A stretch of DNA of 64,000 nucleotides from Aestuariimicrobium kwangyangense DSM 21549 (lineage in GTDB: Bacteria > Actinomycetota > Actinomycetes > Propionibacteriales > Propionibacteriaceae). The translations under genes and the position numbers were made by a program. Position 1 is the stretch's first letter. Every line of letters begins with the position of its first letter. The notes beneath the pieces were generated by a model that worked only from the letters and a program-made list of their open reading frames with translations, was not told the origin of the DNA and did not search any database. Location: the NCBI RefSeq assembly GCF_000421525.1, contig NZ_ATXE01000001.1, positions 930,001-994,000 of the forward strand, in the 5' to 3' direction. Positions 42,634 through 50,677 of this stretch are shown here, piece after piece.

Positions 42634-43311
42634 ATGCCCAGAACAGCACTGGTCACCGGCGGCCTGAGTGGCCTCGGTCTGGCGAGCGTCGAGCGGTTGC
42701 GCGCCGACGGGCTGGAGGTGCTCGTGCTCGACGTCGAGCCCGGGGGTGACTTCGTGGTCGACGTGACCGACGTGGAGGCTGTCGAAAGGGCGGTCACACA
42801 GGCCGGGCCCATCGACGTGTTGATCAACTCCGCGGGAGTCGTCGGACCGCAGGCTCCGCTCTGGGAACTGGGGGTCGCGGCCTGGCGCCACACCTTCGAC
42901 GTGAACGTGCACGGCACCTTCCATCTGTGCCGGGCCGTCGTGCCCCAGATGAGGGAACGGGGGTGGGGGCGCATCGTCAACTTCGCCAGCATCGCGGGCA
43001 AGGAGGGCAACCCCACCATGGCTGCCTATTCGGCGTCCAAGGCTGCGGTGATCGCGCTCACCAAGTCGCTCGGCAAGGAGTTGGCCACGAGCGGGGTGCT
43101 CGTCAACGCCGTCGTCCCGGCCCTCATCGCGACCCCCATGAATGCTGACACCGAACCCGACGTGCTGGCCCGGCTGGCCAGCCTGATCCCCATGAAGCGG
43201 GTCGGTGAGGCCTCGGAGGTGGCCGAGCTGGTGGCGTGGTTGGCCTCGGACAAGGTGTCCTTCTCGACCGGCGCCACCTATGACGTCACCGGTGGGCGAG
43301 CCACCTACTGA
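42634..43311 (+). CDS. SDR-family dehydrogenase 2
   Basis: 225 residues, ALVTGGLSGLGLAS nucleotide loop, NSAGV, and Ser-Tyr-Lys in NFASIAGKEGN ... AAYSASKAA. Close to FabG-like and 2-keto-3-deoxy-L-fuconate dehydrogenases. After a dehydratase it could oxidise a 2-keto-3-deoxy acid (inference). Strong GAAGGAG site before the ATG. Last gene of the plus-strand group. Confidence 0.88.
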   Translation: MPRTALVTGGLSGLGLASVERLRADGLEVLVLDVEPGGDFVVDVTDVEAVERAVTQAGPIDVLINSAGVVGPQAPLWELGVAAWRHTFDVNVHGTFHLCRAVVPQMRERGWGRIVNFASIAGKEGNPTMAAYSASKAAVIALTKSLGKELATSGVLVNAVVPALIATPMNADTEPDVLARLASLIPMKRVGEASEVAELVAWLASDKVSFSTGATYDVTGGRATY

Positions 43312-43334
43312 CCGCATCTGCGAGCCACCTACTG
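43296..43334 (+). repeat. 15-bp direct repeat across the SDR2 stop
   Basis: GCGAGCCACCTACTG occurs at 43296-43310 and again at 43320-43334. The first copy contains the stop codon. Looks like a small duplication of the gene end. Confidence 0.6.
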
Positions 43335-43347
43335 CGCTTCGCCGGGA

Positions 43348-45594
43348 TCAGCCCGCGAGCGCCCGCTGGGCGCTGCTCTCGGGAGCCAGGTCGAGCCGGC
43401 GGAGCAGTTGGGCGTTGAGCGCCACCACCACGGTCGACAGCGACATCAGGATGGCCCCGACCGACATGGGCATCACGAACCCGATGGGCGCCAGAACCCC
43501 CGCTGCCAGCGGAACCGAGATCAGGTTGTACCCGGCCGCCCACCACAGGTTCTGCTTCATCTTGCGGTAGGCCGCGCGCGACAGCTCGATCACCGACAGC
43601 ACCGAACGAGGATCGGAACTGGCCAGGATCACCCCGGCCGAGGCGATCGCGACGTCGGTGCCCGCGCCGATCGCGATGCCGACATCGGCCTGTGCCAGGG
43701 CCGGCGCGTCGTTCACGCCGTCACCCACCATGGCCACCCTTCGTCCTTCGTGCTGCAGTTCCTGCACCTTGGCCGCCTTGTGCTCGGGGCGCACCCCGGC
43801 GAACACCCGGTCGATGCCGAGTTCGCGGCCCACGGCGTGCGCGACTGCCTCGGCGTCGCCGGTGATCATGACCACCTGGACTCCCCGTCGGTGAAGCGCG
43901 TCGATCGCCTCCCGCGACTCCTCGCGCACCTCGTCCGCCAAACGGATGCCGCCCACGACCCCCCCGTCGCGCACGACGTGCAGGATGATGGCACCCTCGC
44001 GTCGCCAGTCGTCCGCCTGCGAGATCTCGGACAGGTCCTCCTCGTCGAGCATGGCCGGACCGCCCACGCGCACGACGGTGTCGGCGACGGTGGCGGTGAC
44101 GCCCACTGCGGGCGATGACGAGAAGCCGGAGGCAGGGGGCAGGTGCAGGCCGGCCTCGTTCGCAGCCCGGACGATGGCCCGGGCCAGGGGGTGCTCGCTG
44201 TCGGACTCGGCGGCGCCGGCCAGTGCCAGCAGTTCGTCGGCATCGATGCCGCCGGAGGGCACCACTGCCGTCACCGTGGGTTCCCCGCGGGTCAGGGTGC
44301 CGGTCTTGTCGAACAGCACCGTGTCCACGGTGCGCATGCTCTCGAGAGCGAGGCGGTCCTTGATCAGGACCCCACCGCGGGCTGCTCGCTCGGTGGCGAT
44401 GGACACCACGAGTGGGATGGCCAGGCCGAGGGCGTGGGGGCAGGCAATGACCAGCACGGTGATGGCGCGGACGACGGCGCTGTCGGGCATGCCCAGCAGG
44501 GACCACACGAGTCCTGTGATCACGGCGGTGCCGAGAGCGAACCAGAACAGGAGCGCTGCGGCGCGGTCAGCGATGCGCTGGGCCCGCGAGGTGGAGTTCT
44601 GTGCCTCGGTCACCAGGCGCTGGATGCCGGCCAGGGCCGTGTCGTCGCCGGTGGCGGTGACACGGACGCGCAGGCTGGAGTCGGTGGCGACGGTGCCCGC
44701 GGTCACGTGGTCGTCGGCACCTCGGGTCACCGGTCGCGACTCGCCGGTCACCATTGACTCGTCCATCGCGGCGGTGCCCTCGACGATCACGCCGTCGGCC
44801 GGCACGCTCGCGCCCGGCCGGACGAGCACGAGGTCTCCCACCTGCAGATCGGCGGGGGAGACCTTCTCCACCTGCTCGCCATCGATGCGTTCGGCCTCGT
44901 CGGGCAGGAGCGCAGCGAGGGAGTCGAGGGCAGAGGTGGTCTGCGCGAGCGAGCGCATCTCGATCCAGTGACCCAGCAGCATGATGACGATCAGCAGCGC
45001 CAGCTCCCACCAGAACTCCAACTGGTGGTCGAGCAGAGTGAGGGTCGCGCCCCATGAGGCGATGAAGGCGACCGTGATCGCCAAGGCGATCAGCAACATC
45101 ATTCCGGGCCTGCGCGAGCGGAGCTCGGCGACCGCGCCGGTGAGGAAGGGCTTGCCGCCCCAGACGTACATCAGGGTGCCGAGGAGCGGCGGGATGACGC
45201 GCGCCCACGTGGGCGGCTGATAGCCCAACAGCATCGCGAACATTGGGGAGAGCAGCACCACCGGTACCGCGATCACCAGGTTGATCCAGAACAGTTGGCG
45301 GAACTGGCCGACGTGGTCCCCATGACCGGCGTGGGCGTCGTGGCCGGCGTGGGGTTCGTGCGCACCATGGCCGGCGTGGCCGGCGTGGCCGGCGTGGGCG
45401 TCGTGGCCGGCGTGGCCGGCGTGGGCGTCGTGCTCCGCCTGGGCTTCGCGGACCCCGAGTTCGGCTGGTCGGGACGGGTCAGGGACGACGGTCTGGGCAG
45501 TATCCGCCCCGTAAGGGCGGTCGTTGCGTGTTTGGTCCGTCTCGGGATCGTGCCCCGTGGCGTGGTCGTGAGGGTGCTGGTGAGGCGTGCTCAT
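43348..45594 (-). CDS. copB: Copper-translocating P-type ATPase, CopB type
   Basis: 748 residues, P1B-3 ATPase that exports copper or silver using ATP. A His-rich N-terminal region (about 55-94) replaces the CxxC metal domains. Core: TGES (283-286), membrane CPH (385-387), DKTGT phosphorylation site (D429), GDGVND. C-terminal GYNLISVPLAAG and MSLSTVVVALNAQ are typical for the CPH group. The ATG at 45594 follows TATGGT by 6 bases, and that box overlaps a CsoR-like palindrome (45604-45624), so copper induction is likely. No CsoR gene is in the window. Confidence 0.95.
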   Translation of the reverse strand: MSTPHQHPHDHATGHDPETDQTRNDRPYGADTAQTVVPDPSRPAELGVREAQAEHDAHAGHAGHDAHAGHAGHAGHGAHEPHAGHDAHAGHGDHVGQFRQLFWINLVIAVPVVLLSPMFAMLLGYQPPTWARVIPPLLGTLMYVWGGKPFLTGAVAELRSRRPGMMLLIALAITVAFIASWGATLTLLDHQLEFWWELALLIVIMLLGHWIEMRSLAQTTSALDSLAALLPDEAERIDGEQVEKVSPADLQVGDLVLVRPGASVPADGVIVEGTAAMDESMVTGESRPVTRGADDHVTAGTVATDSSLRVRVTATGDDTALAGIQRLVTEAQNSTSRAQRIADRAAALLFWFALGTAVITGLVWSLLGMPDSAVVRAITVLVIACPHALGLAIPLVVSIATERAARGGVLIKDRLALESMRTVDTVLFDKTGTLTRGEPTVTAVVPSGGIDADELLALAGAAESDSEHPLARAIVRAANEAGLHLPPASGFSSSPAVGVTATVADTVVRVGGPAMLDEEDLSEISQADDWRREGAIILHVVRDGGVVGGIRLADEVREESREAIDALHRRGVQVVMITGDAEAVAHAVGRELGIDRVFAGVRPEHKAAKVQELQHEGRRVAMVGDGVNDAPALAQADVGIAIGAGTDVAIASAGVILASSDPRSVLSVIELSRAAYRKMKQNLWWAAGYNLISVPLAAGVLAPIGFVMPMSVGAILMSLSTVVVALNAQLLRRLDLAPESSAQRALAG
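45313..45432 (-). repeat. His/Gly/Ala repeat region of CopB
   Basis: Encodes residues about 55-94 of CopB as repeats of HAGHDAHAGH. At DNA level GCCGGCGTG units recur in tandem, giving an array that can shrink or grow by slippage. Likely binds copper or silver before transport. Confidence 0.75.
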
Positions 45595-45603
45595 GCGGTG
45601 ACC

Positions 45604-45624
45604 ATATACCCCCCTAGGGTATAT
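45604..45624. promoter_or_regulatory. CsoR-like copper operator
   Basis: A palindrome of 21 bases with outer arms ATATACCC and its complement, and a central CCCTAG stretch, resembles the C-rich/G-rich palindromes bound by copper-sensing CsoR. It overlaps the copB -10 box (45601-45606) and lies between divergent genes. Confidence 0.65.
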
Positions 45625-45680
45625 TCCAAGGGTCCAGTGAAGTATCGGTGGCGACCGCCGCTCGGGGTTACTGTGAGCCC

Positions 45681-46046
45681 ATGGCGAACCAGAACGAGCT
45701 GGACCTCAACCACGTCGACACCGCCGCGAAGCCGAGCGGGACCGGCTGCGCCGAATGTCTTGCGAACGGCGGCTGGTGGTTCCACCTCAGGCGCTGCGCT
45801 GCCTGCGGACACATCGGCTGCTGCGACTCGTCCCCCTCGCAGCACGCGACGGCCCATTTCCGACAGACGGGTCACCGCTACATCACCAGCTTCGAACCCG
45901 GTGAGAACTGGTGGTGGGACTACACGACTGACCAAGCCGTGCGCGGAGTGACATTGCCGCCGCCGGATGCGCGACCTGTCGACCAGGAACCCCCGGCGCC
46001 CCGCGACCGGGTTCCCGAGACGTGGCAGGACGAACTCCACTCCTGA
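45681..46046 (+). CDS. UBP-type zinc-finger protein
   Basis: 121 residues. A ZnF-UBP domain fills the middle: CAECL, CAACGHIGCCDSS, then HATAHFRQTGHRY ligands. In eukaryotes such domains bind ubiquitin C-termini; in bacteria they are common but of unknown role. The tail is Pro-rich. The ATG at 45681 follows TACTGT (45669-45674) by 6 bases (leaderless). Divergent from copB, so the CsoR-like site could affect both. Confidence 0.85.
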   Translation: MANQNELDLNHVDTAAKPSGTGCAECLANGGWWFHLRRCAACGHIGCCDSSPSQHATAHFRQTGHRYITSFEPGENWWWDYTTDQAVRGVTLPPPDARPVDQEPPAPRDRVPETWQDELHS

Positions 46047-46106
46047 TGGAGGTCTGACCGCTGGGTCCGGAAGCGCGGGCTCAGCGCAGGGCGGCTGACC
46101 GGTCAG

Positions 46107-47069
46107 TCAGCACCGGAAGACCGGGTACTGCGTGGTCGCGCCCAAGTTGCGACAGACGTAGAGACCGCGCTTGGCCAGTCCGGACTTCATCTGCGAGATC
46201 GCGCTCGCGTTGAAGCCATTCCAGCCCATGTGCATCAAGACCGTGTTGTTGGCCCGGGCGTAGGTGACGACGTACCAGACCACCTGCGACTGGGTCTTGC
46301 CGCGCCAGTCATTGGTATCGACGTTCCACGTCCAGATGCGCATGACGCGTCGGGCGTAGGCATTGCGGACCGTGATGGTGTTGTAGGCGCCGTACGGCGG
46401 TCGTCCGTAGTTGGTCACCACGCCGGGTGAACCCAACTGGGTGTAGGCGCCGTGGTAACTGAGCGTCGTCAGGTCGGGGTGGCTGATGGTGTGGTTGAAC
46501 ACGTAGTGGCCGTTCGCACGGGCGTAGGCCACGTCGAATCGTCCGGTTGCCAGGCAGTTACCGGTGGGGAACAGCACGAGGGCGACGCCGAGATTCTTCG
46601 CGCCGACCACGGCCGCCCTGAACTGGCTGAGGCTGTTGGGGCAGTCATCGAAGCTCAGCACCACACGTGAGGTGGTGTTGGGTCCCGAAGCGACCGGGTA
46701 ACGCGCGTAGTTGTTCAGCACCATCGACGACCACGTCGAGGTGGCCACCACGCCGTTGATCGGCAAGGAGCGATACGAGGCCTGGTACCTGCGGACGGCG
46801 TTGTCGGTGCCCGATCCGAAGTAGCCGGTGGCGTACGTGGCGCCAATGTTGTAGCCCTTCGCCAAGAGCAGCTTCTGCAGGACCGTGACGCATGAACCCG
46901 TGTCTCCGTACCTGAGTGTCGGACGAGCCGACACTGGAGTGGACGAGGTGCACGCGTAGGAAGCGGCTGCAGCGGTCGACGGAGCCCCCATCACCATGGG
47001 GATGAGCAGGCCCAGCAGGGCCCACACGGCGAGTGTCGCCCGCCTGGTGCGACGTGCCCGCGTGGACAT
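46107..47069 (-). CDS. Secreted peptidoglycan-binding polysaccharide deacetylase-like protein
   Basis: 320 residues. Signal peptide 1 to about 36; peptidoglycan-binding domain about 45-110 (TLRYGDTGSCVTVLQKLLL); NodB-like domain about 132-300 with SFDD (D141/D142), HxxxH (H193, H197), RPPYGAYN and NVDTNDW. The metal site appears complete, so it may deacetylate cell-wall sugars or act in wall turnover. Start ATG 47069 has GAGAAGG upstream. Ends next to the convergent zinc-finger gene. Confidence 0.88.
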   Translation of the reverse strand: MSTRARRTRRATLAVWALLGLLIPMVMGAPSTAAAASYACTSSTPVSARPTLRYGDTGSCVTVLQKLLLAKGYNIGATYATGYFGSGTDNAVRRYQASYRSLPINGVVATSTWSSMVLNNYARYPVASGPNTTSRVVLSFDDCPNSLSQFRAAVVGAKNLGVALVLFPTGNCLATGRFDVAYARANGHYVFNHTISHPDLTTLSYHGAYTQLGSPGVVTNYGRPPYGAYNTITVRNAYARRVMRIWTWNVDTNDWRGKTQSQVVWYVVTYARANNTVLMHMGWNGFNASAISQMKSGLAKRGLYVCRNLGATTQYPVFRC

Positions 47070-47211
47070 CGGAATGCCTTCTCACAAGCAGGGGGACGGC
47101 CCGGTCGCCGCGGATCTCATGCCTGATTCCAGTACACATGCGTTGAGGGACGTGAGCGCTGAGAGGAGTCGAAACCTTCCCGAAGGGCGGTGCGGCGCGG
47201 TGGGAAATGAA

Positions 47212-47240
47212 GAAGGACATTCCGCTGCGGGATGTCCTTC
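47212..47240 (-). terminator. Terminator of tRNA-Ala
   Basis: GAAGGACAT and ATGTCCTTC pair (9 bp, with further inner pairing), followed on the minus strand by a T-rich tail (TTCATTTCCC). Lies 7 bases past the tRNA. Confidence 0.75.
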
Positions 47241-47246
47241 GTGCGG

Positions 47247-47319
47247 TGGAGCTAAGGGGATTCGAACCCCTGGCCTTCTCATTGCGAACGAGACGCGCTA
47301 CCAACTGCGCCATAGCCCC
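47247..47319 (-). tRNA. tRNA-Ala (anticodon CGC)
   Basis: 73 bases. Acceptor GGGGCTA/TAGCTCC includes the G3-U70 pair that marks alanine tRNAs. D arm GCGC/GCGC, anticodon loop TTCGCAA, T arm AGGGG/CCCCT. Reads GCG codons. CCA not encoded. Confidence 0.95.
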
Positions 47320-47388
47320 ATGCCGACCTCAATCGGCACCCGACAGCGTAGCACCGGGCGCGGCCCGACCCCAAAGTCGGCGGCCTGG

Positions 47389-47847
47389 TCAGTCGAGGCA
47401 GAACTCGTTGCCCTCGGGGTCGGCCATCACGATGAAGCCGAACTCCAGCGGACCGGGCTCGAAACGCTCTCGCCGGGTGGCGCCGAGCGCCACCAGTCGC
47501 TCCGCCTCGTGCTCCAGGGTCGCCATCCGCTCGTCCCCTTGCTGTCCTTCGGCGGAACGGACGTCGATGTGCAGTCGGTTCTTCGCCGTCTTGGGTTCTG
47601 GGACCGCCTGGAAGAACAGCCGGGGGCCCTTCCTCTCGGGGTCGATGATGGCGAACCGTCCGGTCCGCTGGTCCTCGGGCACACCACGGTCGTCCAGGAA
47701 GGTCTCCCACGCGGCCAGGGTCTCGTCGACCGAACCGATCTCCCCTCCGGGCGGTGGGTCGACGGCGTAGCCCAGCACCTCGACCCAGAACAGGCCGAGG
47801 GCCTCCGCGTCGCGGGCGTCAAACGTGAGCTGGATGGCCTTGGCCAT
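47389..47847 (-). CDS. VOC/glyoxalase-fold protein
   Basis: 152 residues with two beta-alpha-beta-beta-beta modules (MAKAIQLTFDARDAEALGLFWVEVLGY; FIVMADPEGNEFCLD). Such proteins include dioxygenases, resistance proteins and lyases; the ligand is unknown. The ATG at 47847 follows GGAGG (AGGAGGAACC). Same strand as and 17 bases after the Tag gene, so possibly co-transcribed. Confidence 0.85.
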   Translation of the reverse strand: MAKAIQLTFDARDAEALGLFWVEVLGYAVDPPPGGEIGSVDETLAAWETFLDDRGVPEDQRTGRFAIIDPERKGPRLFFQAVPEPKTAKNRLHIDVRSAEGQQGDERMATLEHEAERLVALGATRRERFEPGPLEFGFIVMADPEGNEFCLD

Positions 47848-47864
47848 GGTTCCTCCTGGTGTCG

Positions 47865-48482
47865 TCAGTGCCAGATGCCGCTGGACCCCCGCCGGTGGGA
47901 GCCCAACAAGTGGGTGTCCACAATTCCGATCGCCTCCATCAAGGCAAACATGGTCGTCGGCCCGACGTGCCGAAAACCGCGCTTCTTTAGTGCTCGTGAC
48001 AAAGCCACCGACTCCGGTGACTGGCTCGGCACCTCGGCGTACGAGGTCGGTCGGGGGGTGTGCTCCGGCTGGAAACTCCACACGAAGGTGCCCAGCCCGC
48101 CGTCCTCCCTCAGCGCCACGGTGGCACGGGCGTTCGCGATGGTTGCCTCGACCTTGCGAAGGTTGCGGACGATGCCAACATCGGCCATCAGCCGTTCCAC
48201 GTCGCGTTCGTCGAAGGCCGCGACGGCGTCTGCCTCGAAGTTGGCGAAGGCGCGCCTGAAGTTCTCGCGTTTGCGCAGGATGGTGGCCCAACTCAGCCCG
48301 GACTGGAAGGCCTCGAGGCTCAACCGCTCGAACACGCCCCGCTCGTCGCGCACCGGCATGCCCCACTCGGTGTCGTAGTACTGCTGCATCAGTTCGTCGT
48401 TCGCGGCCCAACCCGGCCGAGCGAGGCCGTCCTCGCCGACCACCACGTCCGCCCCCACCTCGTCAAGATTCACAGTCGCCAT
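47865..48482 (-). CDS. tag: DNA-3-methyladenine glycosylase I
   Basis: Excises 3-methyladenine from alkylated DNA. 205 residues, Tag family: PGWAANDELMQQYYDTEWGMPV near the start, FEAFQSGLSWATILRKRENFRRAF-like core and the FRHVGPTTMFALMEAIG C-terminal segment with zinc-site residues. The first about 20 residues are an added extension. Start ATG 48482 fits the reading frame. Family assignment is firm. Confidence 0.92.
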   Translation of the reverse strand: MATVNLDEVGADVVVGEDGLARPGWAANDELMQQYYDTEWGMPVRDERGVFERLSLEAFQSGLSWATILRKRENFRRAFANFEADAVAAFDERDVERLMADVGIVRNLRKVEATIANARATVALREDGGLGTFVWSFQPEHTPRPTSYAEVPSQSPESVALSRALKKRGFRHVGPTTMFALMEAIGIVDTHLLGSHRRGSSGIWH

Positions 48483-48676
48483 GCTCGCACCGACCTGCGA
48501 CAGTTTCGTCGACGAGGGCCAAGGCCGGGGCAGGGGTGAGGGCGCGCCGCGGTTCGGGTGACGCCTGAATCGCTTCAGCAGAAATTGTCGGAACCGCGAC
48601 CTAACGTGAACCCAACACCCCGGGCTTCCGACTCGAGTGGCCCGCACCGCAGCAGCAACACCGCACAGGAGCAGTG

Positions 48677-49273
48677 ATGACCAGCGAGCAGAATGGCAGC
48701 CCGTCCAATCCCGATCCCGTCTGGGAGCCACCGCTGGCCGGCACCGACGTGCAGCACCTGGTGGGTTCCCTCGAGCGCATGCGTGCGACCTTCTCGTGGA
48801 AGGCCTGGGACCTCACCGACGAGCAGCTCGTCCAAACCGTCGGTGCGTCCAACCTGTCAATGGCAGGCCTGCTCAAGCACCTGGCCTGCGTCGAGGACGA
48901 GATGTTCGGGTGGAAGTTCCACGGTGAGCGCCCCGAGAACTTCGTGCGGTTCAATGCGGGTCACGAGGACGACGACGATGACCTGTGGATGTTCACCCTT
49001 GACCCCGGCCAGACGGGATCCGAGGTCTATCAGGCCTGGTCGCAGGGGGTGGGACGGTCCCGTGCCCGCCTCCAGCGGGTCATCGACGAGGGCGGCTTCG
49101 ATCGCCCCGCCCATCTGGCTTGGGGGGACGAGCACGTCAGCTTCCGGCGGCTGATGCACGACGTCATCGAGGAGTACTCCAGGCACACGGGTCACGCCGA
49201 CCTGCTACGCGAAGCCATTGACGGCCGCGTGGGGGAGGATCCGCCCCGCACGTGGCTGACACCCGCTTCGTGA
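48677..49273 (+). CDS. DinB/DUF664-like protein
   Basis: 198 residues, four-helix DinB fold with a likely metal triad (LLKHLACVEDEM and EEYSRHTGHADLLRE). In mycothiol-using actinobacteria many such proteins are mycothiol-dependent transferases; activity here is unproven. The ATG follows AGGAG by 6 bases. Divergent from tag with 194 bases between. Confidence 0.85.
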   Translation: MTSEQNGSPSNPDPVWEPPLAGTDVQHLVGSLERMRATFSWKAWDLTDEQLVQTVGASNLSMAGLLKHLACVEDEMFGWKFHGERPENFVRFNAGHEDDDDDLWMFTLDPGQTGSEVYQAWSQGVGRSRARLQRVIDEGGFDRPAHLAWGDEHVSFRRLMHDVIEEYSRHTGHADLLREAIDGRVGEDPPRTWLTPAS

Positions 49274-49350
49274 AGTACACCGCCGGGACCCTGGGACCTC
49301 CCACGACTCCACAAGGCACGGCGGCCCGCTGAGATGGCATGCTGACCGGA

Positions 49351-50628
49351 ATGGGTGAAGTCTTTGGTGGTCGCTATGAACTGGTCGATCCGCTCGCAAG
49401 CGGTGGCTCCGGTGTGGTCTGGCGCGTGTGGGACCTGCGGGAGTCCACGTTCCGGGCGGCCAAGGTGCTCAAGCAGTCCGACTCCGCGTCGCTGCTGAGG
49501 TTCATGCGCGAGACCGGGTGGCGCATCAGCCATCCGCACGTGGTCACGCCCCTGGGCTGGGTCGGTGAGGACGACCGGATGATGTTCACCATGCCCCTGG
49601 TTCGCGGCGGATCAGTGTCGGGACTATTCAAGCGCCGCGGTCCGCTTCCCCCTGGGTTCGCCGCTGCTGTCACTGACCAACTGCTCGACGCGCTCGAGAA
49701 GGTGCATGCCCAAGGTCTGGTTCACCGCGACGTGAAGCCGGCCAATCTGCTGCTCAACCCCGTCAGCGCCCACCAACCGCCTGAGGCGATGCTCACCGAC
49801 TTCGGCATTGCCGCTCCGGTCGGCGAGCCGCGCATGACCCGGGTCACCGAGGTGATCGGCACCCCCGGATACATGTCACCCGAAGCAGCCGTGGGTGTGG
49901 ACCCCGAACCGAAGCAGGACCTCTACTCGGTGGGCGTCGTCCTGCTCGAGATGCTCACGGGTCAGCGACCCCCGCAGACGGGCAAACCCGTCATCCCGAC
50001 GGCGGCTGAGCAGGTGCCCTTGGGCCGATTCATCGCACGACTGCTGGCGGACGAGGACACGCGCATCGCAACCGCCACCGAGGCCCGTACGGCCCTCGCC
50101 GAGATCGACCTGCCCACGCAGCGCCAAGGCGTGGAGGTGCCGGATCTGATCCCCGCCCTGCCCGAGGGTTGGACCGATCAAGGCCCCCTGCCGTCCCGTC
50201 CCGCGCATGCACCCACCCAGGTGCGCTCGGAAGGATTCACCCCCACGCAGATGCGGGACTCCCAGCGCTCGAGCCGGCCCGCACCCGCACACCCCATGTC
50301 GGGCCAGTCCGCACCCGGTCAGTTCGGGACGGGCCAGTTCGGGCAGGGCCCGACTGCCCCCGGCCCATTCCAGACAGGCCAGTTTGCGCAGCCGCCACTC
50401 CCCGCGAACCAGTTCCAGTCCGGACCCCCGACGACACAGTTCCCCACGACAACGCAGGCGCCGACGACTCAGTTCCCGGCTGCGAACCTGCCGACTACCC
50501 CGGTGATGACGGCGCCGACAGGAGAGTCGGTGGCCGACTGGTTCCGCTCGCTCACCCCTGTGGCGTGGGCGCTCCTGGCAGCCACGGTGGTGGTGTTCAT
50601 CATCGTGATCGTGCTGTTGATCGGGTGA
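49351..50628 (+). CDS. Ser/Thr protein kinase with C-terminal membrane anchor
   Basis: 425 residues. Kinase domain about 9-250: GSGV loop, K38 (AAKVLK), HRD (D127), DFG (150-152), GTPGYMSPE. Residues about 265-395 are a Pro/Gln/Thr linker with repeats (GQFGTGQFGQG, TTQFPTTTQAPTTQF). One transmembrane helix ends the protein (about 403-424), leaving almost nothing outside, unlike PknB-type kinases with sensor domains. The ATG at 49351 follows CATGCT by 7 bases; ATG 49339 is possible. Substrate unknown. Confidence 0.9.
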   Translation: MGEVFGGRYELVDPLASGGSGVVWRVWDLRESTFRAAKVLKQSDSASLLRFMRETGWRISHPHVVTPLGWVGEDDRMMFTMPLVRGGSVSGLFKRRGPLPPGFAAAVTDQLLDALEKVHAQGLVHRDVKPANLLLNPVSAHQPPEAMLTDFGIAAPVGEPRMTRVTEVIGTPGYMSPEAAVGVDPEPKQDLYSVGVVLLEMLTGQRPPQTGKPVIPTAAEQVPLGRFIARLLADEDTRIATATEARTALAEIDLPTQRQGVEVPDLIPALPEGWTDQGPLPSRPAHAPTQVRSEGFTPTQMRDSQRSSRPAPAHPMSGQSAPGQFGTGQFGQGPTAPGPFQTGQFAQPPLPANQFQSGPPTTQFPTTTQAPTTQFPAANLPTTPVMTAPTGESVADWFRSLTPVAWALLAATVVVFIIVIVLLIG

Positions 50629-50677
50629 CCTCCGGGTCACCTCGGGCGACAGCGCGGCGCCCCTGACGCCGAGGGGG

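Noticed and set aside
33857-43311. Recently transferred island
   Set aside because: GC content and codon style look like the surroundings, and there is no integrase, tRNA junction or flanking repeat.
45313-45432. CRISPR-like or satellite DNA
   Set aside because: The repeats are in frame in CopB and encode its His-rich metal arm.
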